Source: Isoetes taiwanensis (lineage: Eukaryota; Streptophyta; Lycopodiopsida; Isoetales; Isoetaceae). Taken from it: DNA of 64,000 bases. The notes beneath the pieces are model-generated. The model saw only the letters and a list, made by a program, of their open reading frames with translations. It searched no databases and was not told where the DNA came from. Location of the stretch: assembly GCA_021234155.1 (NCBI GenBank), contig JAJEKV010000102.1:62001-126000 (forward strand), in the 5' to 3' direction. Within the stretch, counting starts at the first letter, position 1, and each line of letters starts with the position of its first letter. A program made the translations under genes and the position numbers. Of the stretch, positions 36,245 through 46,269 are shown piece after piece.

Positions 36245-36990
36245 GGATCCTTGGCACTCAATATGCTGGAGAGATGAAGAAGGGCCTTTTTAGCGTGATG
36301 CATTATTTCATGCCCAAAAGAGGGGAGGACGTCTTTGCACTCCGGCTGCAATATGGGAAAAGGAGGGGATGTGGCGTTATTTTTTGGATTATCAGGTATT
36401 GTATGAGCCGCATCAAACGAGGCTCAAACAATCTAAAGAATTCACGAAGAATAACTTTGTGGGTTGTTGCGTTACTTGATTTTTTCTGTAGCTCTAACAT
36501 TATTTTTTTATATCGGACAAAATTTCAGGAACTGGTAAGACAACACTTTCAACAGATCACAATAGGTATCTTATTGGTGATGACGAGCACTGTTGGAGTG
36601 ATAACAGGGTATCCAAAATCGAGGGTGGATGTTATGCTAAGTGTATAGATCTGTCACCGGAGAAGGAGCCTGATATATTCAATGCCATCAAATTCGGAAC
36701 AGGTTGGAATTATCTATAAGTCGTTAGGTTAGGATTATCCATAAGCAGGGTTAAGAAATAGAACATTCCTTAATTTGGGTTTTGTGGCAGTACTCGAGAA
36801 CGTCGTTTTCGATGAGCATTCACGTGAAGTGGATTACGGGGATAACAGTGTAACAGGTACGTTGCATGTTGCTTATGCTGGGTTTTGCATCACTCTGTTA
36901 CGAAATACCTACTCTGATGAAAATTTCTGTGATCTTTTGATTTGCAGAGAACACGAGGGCTGCCTATCCTATTGAATACATCTCGAACCC
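36245..36990 (+). pseudogene. ATP-type PEP carboxykinase gene fragment, four exons with introns
   Basis: Phosphoenolpyruvate carboxykinase (ATP) normally converts oxaloacetate to PEP in the cytosol for gluconeogenesis. Exons 36,245-36,395, 36,529-36,702, 36,791-36,856 and 36,948-~36,985 give [19 protein letters not shown], then [59 protein letters not shown] and [12 protein letters not shown]. This covers the nucleotide-binding P-loop region and metal-binding residues. All four introns or boundaries are GT-AG and in phase. There is a 1-nt frameshift just before SLHSGC, and both ends of the ~530-670-residue enzyme are missing. Retained introns show it was copied from DNA, as transposon capture does. 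A Helitron 3' end lies downstream at 39,788. Confidence 0.9.
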
Positions 36991-38102
36991 TACTCGGATT
37001 CATTCTCAAACATGCGTTTCTACCACATCTTATCACAAATAGATACTCTGTTTGCAGCTTGTGAAAAAAAATTCCATGCCTGGAAATAAGAGACGGCTTT
37101 AGATGAGTCCATGGGGGCTTTTCTTTACGGAAGCAGCTTCATCAATGCCTGGAAATAAGATACGGCTTTAGATGAGTCCATGGTCTGAGAACATAGGATT
37201 ATCAGAGTAAGGAGGAGAAAAGGACCATAGCTGGGGCGTATCTGGGGCCTCAGGCATACCATCAACTCAGGCTCAGATATTCTCACTCTCAATCTCTTTT
37301 TTTTTTCAGTTTCTACTCAGGTTCATTCTCAAGAGTTTTTAAATTCCGGAGAGCTAGCCTTTAGCTTGATGCAAAGATGCAAAGAACAATTGGGTAGGCA
37401 ACTGTAAATGCCTTTCTCTGTATGCATGCGTTTTACCACATCTTTTTCTATAAATCTGCGCAATTTCTTATCACAAATTGATATTCTGTTTGAGGAGACG
37501 TGCTTGAAGATGATCCAGTGGGCAGGTTTAAATCCATGCCTGCAGGTTGTGAAAAAAAATCATGCCTGGAAATGAGAGATAAGAGACTGCTTTAGATTAG
37601 TCCATGGTCGTGCAGCTTTAGGATTAATTTTGAGCCATGTCCTGTACCCATTCAGAATTATCAGAGTAAGGAGGAGAAAAAGACCATGGCTGGGGCGAAT
37701 AAAACATTTAACCCCAGAAAAGTTCCAGTGGCTGGGGTTTTTGGGGCTGGATGGTCGGAGTTTTAATAGGCTAAAACATGGCCTATTCATATGTAGAACA
37801 CACTAAACAGTGGGGATCTTCTGTATTGGTGTGTTATAAACTCTATAATCTGTACCATATTTGTAATGAGAGCGTCCTGCTTCACTTTCTACAATCACTA
37901 GCATGCAACATTCAGATTCCATGGTATTTTTATTTCTCCAGATATCCTCAGTTGCTTTAGATTAGCATGTTATGAATCCGCCCATTCTTTGAGATTGGAA
38001 ACAAACTGAAAGAAGGTCCTTCTGGGATTGATTAGATTAGCATGTTATGAATCCGCCTATTCTTTGAGATTTGAAGCAAACTGAAAGGAAATCCTTCCGG
38101 AA
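36991..38102. repeat. Local tandem duplications downstream of PEPCK fragment
   Basis: A block containing ctaccacatc...cacaaat.gat, catgcctggaaataagagac and atcagagtaaggaggagaaa occurs at about 37,010-37,260 and again at 37,425-37,720. A shorter unit within it (tgcctggaaataaga.acgg) is duplicated at 37,077 and 37,145. A separate 72-bp tandem pair (tagcatgttatgaatccgcc) lies at about 37,963-38,102. Confidence 0.7.
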
Positions 38103-39756
38103 AAGGTATATCAATTGCACTTTTCGCCAAGTTCCCCTTTTTTTTCCTTTTGTTATTTTGAATTTTTCTAATTCAATCCAATTATTCTTCTTGGCCATTT
38201 CCCTACTATAATGAAGCCATTTGTCATTGCATTAGAGTACATGTGTTCAGTTTATATATTATTTGTAGATTTGTGTAATTCTTCAAGAACAAGACAATGT
38301 TTTTGTGTGGATGCATAAGCTATGTGTTTTATTTTTAGGCAAACATTACCTATAAGTTATGACTTTTTGCAGATGGAGATTATATTGCAGGTTGATGTTA
38401 TTCTAGAAGTGCCATAGTCCAGGTGATCATATGCTTTCAGTATTGGCTTTGATATATCAGGCTGATTCATCTTGGGAGAGGTTATGCTTTTTTTCAATTT
38501 TATCCCTTTGAGTGGACTGTTGTCCAAGAGACAACTCCATCTACTATGGGACTAGCTTAATGACATTCGTTTTCTTTTCAATCCACAAATATAGATTGAA
38601 TTTGCATAAACATCCATGTATCTAGGATCTGATCTGAAAGATTTGTATTTTGATGTTTTGTCACAAACCACATTAGGCATGTCTGGACGTGGGGATAGCG
38701 AGAATCTTTGGAAATGCACTGTTCCTCAGGGAAAAATAGCTTTCCAGTAGCTCTTCTTAAAGAGAGAGAGTGCTTGCACCTTTAAATTAGTCTTACTGAC
38801 ACGTGTATTTGACGAGTATAGCTTTTTTTGAAATAGAGCTTGCATGTCCAATTAAATTTTGTCGGTGTGAGGAGAATGTAAAATTATAAATATGGTTAGA
38901 TCGAAGTATCCAAATCCAATATGGTTTGATTATGTGTACACGGTTTTACACCAACGCACAAAAACGGTCTCCCTCATGAAACTCCAAACTCACCAGAACG
39001 TTCTCGATAAATTTGCTACATAAGAAAAATGGTCGAAGAAAAATGGTCTAAGCCTCAATTTGTAAGGAAAAATGGTCGAAGAAAAATGCTAAGCCTCAAT
39101 TTGTAAGGGATTCTTTAGATGTCCCTAAAACATTAATAGATGACTCTTTTCTTATGAATGAATGAACGGTTTTTATGGAGTTGTTGAAGATAGGCTATGT
39201 TGAGGGCAACTTCAACAGTTTATCGCTGCAAGTCTTGGTAACTAGAGTGAGAAGAAGCAAGAAAGGTTTTGGTAACTAGAGTGAGAAGAAGCAAGAAAGG
39301 TTTTGTGCCATTTAGTATTTGCCACGACTTTATATAGGTTTCTAAATAAATAAAGATACATTTGTGTGCTTTGACAATTTGGATTATCTTGCTATTCCTT
39401 GACATTTTTGGGAAATTTTACTCTTCTTAATTCATGTTGGTGAGGAGCGATTGATCGTGTTGGTTCATAGGTTTCTAACTTTAGCCATTTAAGTTGCAGC
39501 AGTTCCTTAATACGTATCTAAAACAATAATCTAAAGCACACAAAGATTCATTTACAGGCTCCCAAACACATCATGAGACTTTATGGTGTATCTGTGCTAT
39601 TAGAGCATATTTGTCCATATCAAAGGTTTTAAAAATATAAATAGAGTGTATCTGTATCTGTCAGAGAGTATTTGTCTACATCAAAGGTTTTAGAAATACA
39701 ATTAAATTAGCTTATGGATGCAAATATTAAAGAGGAAACATTTATAGATTTTAAGC
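38103..39756. other. AT-rich sequence leading to Helitron end, no gene
   Basis: Small tandem repeats: aaaatggtcgaagaaaaatg (about 39,026-39,110) and a 35-bp unit ttggtaactagagtgagaag (39,236-39,303). No protein recognised. If the Helitron reading is right, this is internal to it. Confidence 0.4.
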
Positions 39757-39760
39757 TTAT

Positions 39761-39788
39761 GCCCAGCAACGCTGGGCACCGTAACTAG
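39761..39788 (+). mobile_element. Helitron 3' terminus (hairpin + CTAG)
   Basis: GCCCAGCAACGCTGGGC forms a 7-bp stem with an AAC loop, followed after ACCGTAA by CTAG and then a T. This is the canonical rolling-circle (Helitron) 3' end: a short hairpin, about 8-12 nt, CTRR, insertion before T. The same hairpin recurs at 53,241-53,268. I could not fix the 5' TC end; the PEPCK fragment upstream is a plausible captured cargo. Confidence 0.75.
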
Positions 39789-40148
39789 TGTTCTTCCATA
39801 TTTGCATAAATTGTTTTTTATTAGATCTGATGGAAGTGCTTTAGCACTTGAATGGGTGTGTTTGCAAAAATTCTATTTTGCTAATTCTGATGGACATGCT
39901 TTAGCACTCAATGTAACTTTTCTTTATGGCAATGGAAGAATTGTTTCAATGTAACTTTTTAGTAACTATAAGTTATTAGTTTCTTGATTATCAGGGCTCT
40001 GATGGCGCTGTTTAGAATGTTTGCACAAGCAAATTATTATTAGCAAGATTAATGCTAAGATTAGAATGTTAGCACAAGAATAACCAGCAAATAAAAAAAT
40101 GAGGAAAGGGGGATTATGGCCAAATATAACTGGGTATTAAAGGGGGGA

Positions 40149-42404
40149 TTATGCCCAAATATAACAGGGTACGTCTGCCCACTGTGTGCGAATAAGTGGC
40201 AAGGGGGAGCCTCCTCTCTGTTCCACCCTTCCATTGTGTCCTAGACCAATTGGCAGAGGGGAGCCTCCGCTCTGCTCCACCCTCTCCATGTTATGTGCAG
40301 ATTGTGGCGAGGGAGAGCCTCCTCTCTGCTCTGGCCCTCCACAGAGTACCTCATCCTCTGATAAAGGAATGATGGCATGCTGTCGTGCACTCCCATGTCC
40401 ATCGCCACTAGAATGTACCGCCTGAGAGGCAGACTGAGCAAATTTATTACGAGCAGCTTTCTTCAAATTAACTTTTGTCCAGCCATCTGTAGCTCTCTCA
40501 CGCCGTTCCTGCTGGTCTTGAATCCTTTGCAACTTAGCTCTAGCATCAACACTAAAAACTGGTGCAGACTGCATATCAGAGGCAGAGGGTATATCAACAT
40601 CCTTACCAATTGCATCATTAAAGGACGTGGACTGAGGAGGCGCAATTCTGGGGGAAGCAGAAGTGAGAGGCGAAGAGGAAATAGGAACATTGGCAGGCGA
40701 TCCCGCTTAGCACGAAAATTTGCAAAGAGTTCAAGTTGGGGAAACAAATCAACAAGTTGAGGACCATTCAGTAGCTGCAAATCAAATTGGAGGAACATAG
40801 GGCCACTATTGATGATAACTGAACTAGGCAGAGCTTGGCCACAAGGCAGAGAAACACAAATCTTAGCACCATCAACTATAGAATGAGCCAAGTGAGTACC
40901 CAAACCATTAGCAACACTCACAAGGAAGTCCCACAAGAAGGTCAAGTGGAAGATTTAAAATAGAAAACCAACAAGGCATCTTTAAAGCATTACTCATACC
41001 CGGTGAGAAGCCAGGTAAGAATAAGGTTGGTATAACACGTAATCACTCCACATAGGATCAACACCCACCAATTGATCAGCAACAACAGCATCATCAAACA
41101 TAACCAAAAAAAAGTTCTTGCCAAGCATTTTCAAGGTGCGATAAGCGGGAAGACTAATCCTGCGAAGATGGCATGTCAACCAGTAACCAAGCCTCCTAAT
41201 ATCTAGATGGCAGATACGCACCAGTATAATGGCCCACCACACCAAATGACATCAAGTTACTGATACATCTCTTGTGCAAATCATGATCAATCCGCACAAT
41301 ATTGTAACCAGATGCCATTAGAGTAACTCTATACACCTCTATTTGATAGAAGATATCCACAGGAGGCAATTCAAAATCAAGTTGACTCTCCTTTGCTTGA
41401 AGCTCACTAAGCAAACTACCAATATCCCTCCTATTATTCTGAACCATCATATCAATAGCAGCAGAGACTCGAGCGGAAGAAACTGTTGAAGGCATGTCTT
41501 TCTTAATCCACTCACCCAATCGCTCGCGTGTGTTTCTGTTGGCAGTGGCAACCGCTCTCCAAGGTAAGGCAGGCTGAGAGGCTGAAGATGGAGGAATAGG
41601 GGGTGTGGAAGCATTATCAGACGATGCAATCTGACCCGCAGTAGCAACAACAGGTGCAGAAATATCCATTAGGGTTTTTTTGAGATTAAAAAAGGGCCTT
41701 CAAAACATGCCAACTAAGCCAAATGAAGATAAATGAACTACCAATCAGAAATCAGAGCCTGACGGGTCCAGTCAGCAAAACTGTTATAACTAACTCACTG
41801 GATCACATTTTCTAGCATAACTGTTGATAGAAAAGTCCAAATGATCTCTCGTTTAGTACAATAGATAGATCTCGTTGAGATCTTTCCAACCTTGGGTGCT
41901 TTGCACATATTTTAACCACTTATGATTGTCAAAACTCCAAAAAATATGGTTTTTACCATTTTTTACTATCCTACGGGCTAAAAGTATGCAAACTACCCAA
42001 GGTTGGAAAGATCTCAATGAGATCTATCTATTGCACCAAACAAAAGCTCATTTGGACTTTTCTATCAACACTTATGCGAGAAAATGTGATCCAGTGAGTT
42101 AGTTATAACTGTTTTGCTGACTGAGTTACCAGTTCTGTTTTCTGATTGGTAGTTCATATAGCTTAGTCAGCAGTTCTTAGAAGGCCCTTTTATGATCTCA
42201 AAAAATCCCTAATGAGAACACATGGCCTTGTGGAGGCAACTGAGGGAAATCATCTGTAGAGAATCTAGATTCCCCTCCTTCATATGCAGGACCCTGAGGA
42301 AGAGCCAAAGGATTATTGTGCATCGCTACAGACTCACCTGGCACTGGCGGTGAGGAAATTGAAGACTGCAGAACCACTTTGGAAGAAGAAGCTCGCATCG
42401 CCAT
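40149..42404 (-). pseudogene. LINE ORF1 (gag-like, DUF4283-type), split by MITE and frameshifts
   Basis: RNA-binding ORF1 of an L1-type retrotransposon. It starts MAMRASSSKVVLQSS at 42,404 and reads to ESRFSTDDFPQLPPQGHVFS. The frame is interrupted by a 538-bp MITE (41,672-42,209) and resumes at MDISAPVVATAGQ (41,669), followed by LPWRAVATANRNTRE. A DUF4283-like core (LKMLGKNFFLVMFDDAVVA ... VDPMWSDYV) follows near 41,000-41,150. The C-terminus (to 40,149) is basic, then carries three imperfect copies of an EQRGGSPLP motif (40,149-40,400). At least three frameshifts lie between 41,245 and 40,463. Confidence 0.75.
41672..42209. mobile_element. 538-bp inverted-repeat MITE inserted in LINE ORF1 (TA target)
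   Basis: Left arm 41,672-~41,905 and right arm ~41,998-42,209 are long imperfect inverted repeats (for example tggatcacattttctagcat on the left against tgcgagaaaatgtgatcca on the right). Ends are GGGTTTTTTTGAGAT and its complement, flanked by TA on both sides (41,670-41,671 and 42,210-42,211). Taking out the element and one TA puts ORF1 back in one frame. TA duplications fit the Tc1/mariner (Stowaway) class. Confidence 0.82.
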
Positions 42405-42536
42405 AATGGCCGAGATTTAAAACAGCAAATCCGACAAGTCTAATAGCAAAGAAGTACCTGATGCAGCACACCGTCGGAAAGCCCTCGAAAACCGCGGATA
42501 GTAGATGTTGAGCCGTCCGACTACAAAAGGTTTTGT

Positions 42537-43656
42537 ATGTTCGATCAGAACAATATTTTTTCCATCATTCATGGGGACTGCACGAAGTTGGCTGGAACAA
42601 TAAAGTCACAAGATTCCACTTTAGTCATAACAGACTTGCCATATGGCTTTATGCTGGAGGATAGCCTCTACGACGACCAGCCTTTTAAGAATTCAGAATT
42701 TAATGCGTTCGTCGACGACATTAAGAAAGTTATCACAGCAAAGCATTGGCGTCTTGTTGTGTTCCACTCTAGCATGCAAGCAGGACTCGTGGAATCTACT
42801 TTCAAGAACCACTTCGGTTCCCCTGTGCAAGGGGTTATGAAAATATGGTCTAGTGAATTTTTTATTCTCGAATACAGTTGTTTCTTTCTTCCGCTAAAGT
42901 TTCGTATTATCGTTGTAATTGTAACTTATCTTCTTCTTATTTCCTATTCTGGAATACGTATTTTCTATTCTGGAATACGTTCTTGCAAGTACAAAATAAA
43001 CATTAACTACCATGGTGGAGGACCAAGACTGCTGAGCAAGGTGGAATATCTCCATGTCGCTTACTGGAGTTTCGACGGAAAGTGCACTATGGAGCATTTC
43101 AACACAGCAGCCTGCCAAAATTTTTTGAATGTCTTAGAGTTTCCAGCGGTTACAGAAGCTGCAGGACCCAAGTGCACAAGGCAGGATTGTCAATCATTAC
43201 CAGAAGCCACAGAAGCTAATTAACCATCTTCTGGATGTGTTCTCACATTTAGGAGATTGGGTGTTTGACGCTTTCTCTGGCTCTGGTACAACAATAGCAT
43301 GTGCACTTAAAAAGGGTCACAATTGTGTCGCTGTTGACATTGACAAGGAGGTTGTAAACTTTATCAAGATGAGATTGTCTTCCTTACCAACTCTACCAGA
43401 TGAGAATCAAGAGCTAGGCACCAAATCTTCATCTGATTTTGCCAAGATGACATCCTCAGAGATACAGCCTCCATTTACAAGCTCTCTAGAAGATGAAGCT
43501 ACTTTTGCAGAGCTTAAAGAAGTAGCTCTTGCTACTATTCCTGAAGAAACTGTAGACACAAACAAAGATGAGACACTGGCAAAGGAGCAAACTGTAGAGA
43601 AGAACCAACCTGAGACAAGCAAAAAACATGAGGAGGATTACGATTTGGACCTATGA
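42537..43656 (+). pseudogene. DNA N6/N4 methyltransferase-like gene (N6_N4_Mtase), broken
   Basis: S-adenosylmethionine-dependent DNA methylase of the bacterial-type adenine-N6/cytosine-N4 class. Order of motifs: IHGDCTKL, then catalytic motif IV TDLPYGFML (the class has D/S-P-P-Y, here with leucine at the second position), VVFHSS, NYHGGGPRLLSKVEYLHVAYW, then the SAM-binding motif I VFDAFSGSGTTIACALKKGH and VAVDID. Motif IV preceding motif I is the beta-type order. The middle (about 42,845-42,989) is hydrophobic and contains tattctggaatacg twice; it looks like an intron or insertion that happens to stay open. A frameshift near 43,160 separates the two halves: QKPQKLINHLLDVF continues in the frame of motif I. 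An acidic tail ends KHEEDYDLDL. The start lies directly against the LINE leader. Confidence 0.82.
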
Positions 43657-44773
43657 CTTGTCTTGTGCTAGATTATTTATTATTGGCTATAAACTATTGC
43701 CAAATTTGATGTACTAAAAAAAATTTAATAATATAATTATTATTCTTTCTACCTTATTTAGATGTCTTCGAATTCCTAGTTACAGTGATTATTTTTCAAG
43801 TGCTCTTCCTCACAAATACAAGATCATCACTTCAAAAGAACCCAAAATGCAGGTTAAAATATTTTGTTCCTCTTGAAATTCCGAACTTCTTTAAAAAATG
43901 ATCAATTTTTAAATCATGGTGTTTTTCTAAAGGAAATCTTTGAAACGGGAGTGATGCAATATTCCCGTTTAATTTGCAACAATGTTTTTGTTGGTTTATC
44001 ATTTAAACCTCATGTGGTTATATGTGATTGAACTGTTAGTTTTTCGTACGTTAAAACAAGAAACAACATCCTTTAGCGCCATACCAAAGAATTGCTTAAA
44101 GTAGTCTTCTAGCCATCACTGTCACCATAGGTTACTTCCTTATTTCTTACATATCTGCTTCCATAAACCCCTGGCATGAGTTGCGTGATATGAAATGCTG
44201 AAAAGGAGCGTGATACAGACCTAAACCATAATCAAGTTTCTTGAGCTTGAAACTTCATTTGCTGTAGGCAATGGATATATGACGCCAAAGCATATCAACT
44301 TCATGCACCCACAAATGGAGATTCGCTTTAAGCCAGAAGGGCCGCTTTAAGAATGATTAGACTTATTTGCAACAACAGAAGTCCGTCCTACAGTAGAAAT
44401 AGCAAGTACAGAAGTAGCCAAGCATACACCGTTGAGAAGGCCTCTGTATGGAGCAACATGAAGGGAAATAAGGGCAACATGAACTGGCGGATGTATATCT
44501 CTGGAGGACGTAAAACCATGAGATGCAACATAGTTTGTAATCCCAAAAAACACATTGTCATACTTGGAATACATGGAAACTAGCCCTCAACTCCAATGCC
44601 GTTATTTGAAGCAAGCCAAGGAAGTGCTTAAGCCCTAAAAATGGCCTTCTCGAGGCTTGCATAGAAAGTAGGCCTCAAGAAGGGAAAAAAAAACTTGCAT
44701 ATACTATCAAATGCATATCTACTAAAACCATAGACATAGATATGCAATACAAGAAATTTATCGCGGCGGCTTA
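43657..44773. other. Intergenic region, no gene recognised
   Basis: Short frames only; nothing protein-like. The right end runs into a repeat terminus (atacaagaaatttatcgcgg) shared with 28,031. Confidence 0.4.
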
Positions 44774-44797
44774 TCGCGGCAGCCAAGGCTGCCGCGA
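44774..44797. repeat. GC-rich palindrome (hairpin), second copy
   Basis: Arms TCGCGGCAGCC and GGCTGCCGCGA around AA, preceded by a partial extra copy tcgcggcggc at 44,761. Versus 28,045-28,068 one G in the left arm is A and the opposing C is T, so pairing is kept. Confidence 0.75.
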
Positions 44798-44885
44798 ACA
44801 CCTCTTTCATTCAAAACCCATACAGTTGGACCCCAATTAATGTCCAATGTCTGATAATGCAATGTTCACATGAAGCCAGATTAAT

Positions 44886-45271
44886 GTGAAAGCTTTATGG
44901 GATTTGAAATGTACTTGTGATATTTTCGATGAATATATGCAACTCACGCGCAATTTAGTAGTTTGAGAACACACGAGATTTGAACACATGTTATTGCCTT
45001 GTGTTCTCCTGCACATATGATACATGGTTGTTGTGGTCGATGACCATAGGATTCCCACTATATTTTCCACTTTTGAAACGTGAAAGTTTTACGGGATTTG
45101 AAATGTACTTGTGTTACATTTTCGATGAATATATGCAACTCACACACAATTTAGTAGTTTGAGAACACACGGGATTTGTACCCATGTTATTGCCTTGTGT
45201 TCTCCTGCCCATATGATACATGGTTGTTGTGGTCAATGACCATAAGATTCCCACTATATTTTCCACTTTTG
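44886..45271. repeat. ~190-bp tandem duplication, two copies
   Basis: Units start gtgaaagctttatggg (44,886) and gtgaaagttttacggg (45,080) and both end attttccacttttg (45,075 and 45,271). Around 90% identical by eye; non-coding. Confidence 0.85.
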
Positions 45272-45330
45272 TATTGTAACATTTTTTGCATTGCTTCATT
45301 TCTTCTTATTTTTCTTTTCTCTTTTCCAGG

Positions 45331-45463
45331 ATCACGTATTGGGAGATGTATCATTGATATTTTAGAGCGTAGGGATGATGTTTTAAGAACCTTAAAAGTA
45401 GATGAGTTAGAGATAGAGGATGCATTAGATGATTTGTTTTATAATGTTGAATGCACAAGTTGA
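45331..45463 (+). pseudogene. Orphan exon-like open frame
   Basis: Follows a strong 3' splice-site context (a T-rich tract then ttttccag at about 45,330). It encodes SRIGRCIIDILERRDDVLRT followed by an acidic helical end (ELEIEDALDDLFYNVECTS) and a stop. Probably the last exon of a lost gene or transposon gene. Family not recognised. Confidence 0.3.
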
Positions 45464-46269
45464 ACGTTTTATAGACCTAGCGGTCTCATAGACGTAATAA
45501 TCAAATTTCATTTCATTTAATTTCTCCTTCTTTTTTGCCACCATCTGATGGCAAATAGTGGGTTTTGAGCCTGGGTGGGGATTGCCCATAACCAATGGCT
45601 TGACCACTAGATTGTGAGTGCAATGGATACCTTTTTTTCTCTTTAAATCACCCAATGACAATCAGTGGGTTTTGAGCCTAGGTGGGTATTGCCCATAACC
45701 AATGGCTTGACCACTAGGCTACCATCGATGTTTTTTTATTTTTTGAACCACCTTATAATAGTCAATGGATTCTGAACCACCTGATATCATTTCCATTATA
45801 TTTGTTTATTTATCTATTTATATTAGTTTGATGAAACATGGATGAGGGGAATCTCATGGTAATCGAACAGCAAATTATGTACCATAGGGGCAGATAGTGA
45901 TACCCATAAAAGGTAGAGAGAACATACCTTATTTGAAGTCCAATTTCTTATCATTGTCTTGTATGAGAAGAGAGGATGTACCTTCTCCTGTAGAAAAAGG
46001 CCCAGAAAATAACGTGCAACTGCCTAAATAATGAGAAGAAACCGTACCTTCTTACCAACGAAGCTATATGTAGACGATGTTTTTAGTGCCACTTCATTAT
46101 TTACTTAATTTTTCTTCGAACCTCATAAAAAAATGCGTGACGAATATTTTTTGGTCTTCATACCATCTATCATACGACCAAAAAGAGAGAGAAGAAGGGC
46201 AATGAAGACGTATCTTCTTAGAAAAGAGGCTCCTTGTAGACGACATTTGCAGTGCGTTTCATGCGTTTC
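45464..46269. other. Repeat-bearing intergenic sequence
   Basis: A ~55-bp phrase containing agtgggttttgagcctgggt and cccataaccaatggcttgac occurs at about 45,557-45,612 and 45,671-45,717. No gene recognised. Confidence 0.45.

Larger units (their letters stand above)
40090..42530 (-). mobile_element. LINE 5' half (ORF1 region), inverted
   Basis: Minus-strand segment containing a 5' leader (about 42,410-42,530), LINE ORF1 and the start of the ORF1-ORF2 spacer. It ends at about 40,090 inside spacer repeats (TTTGGCCATAATCCCCC-type) that also occur directly before LINE ORF2 at 48,880-49,000 on the plus strand. Missing its 3' half while keeping its 5' half is unusual for LINEs, which normally lose the 5' end. 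Confidence 0.7.

Noticed and set aside
40186-40425. Plus-strand 79-aa frame rich in GEPPLCS repeats
   Set aside because: Antisense shadow of the EQRGGSPLP repeat in LINE ORF1.
42845-42989. Hydrophobic segment in the methyltransferase frame as a transmembrane domain
   Set aside because: It has low complexity and repeated tattctggaatacg, and lies inside a soluble enzyme domain; better read as intron or insertion.
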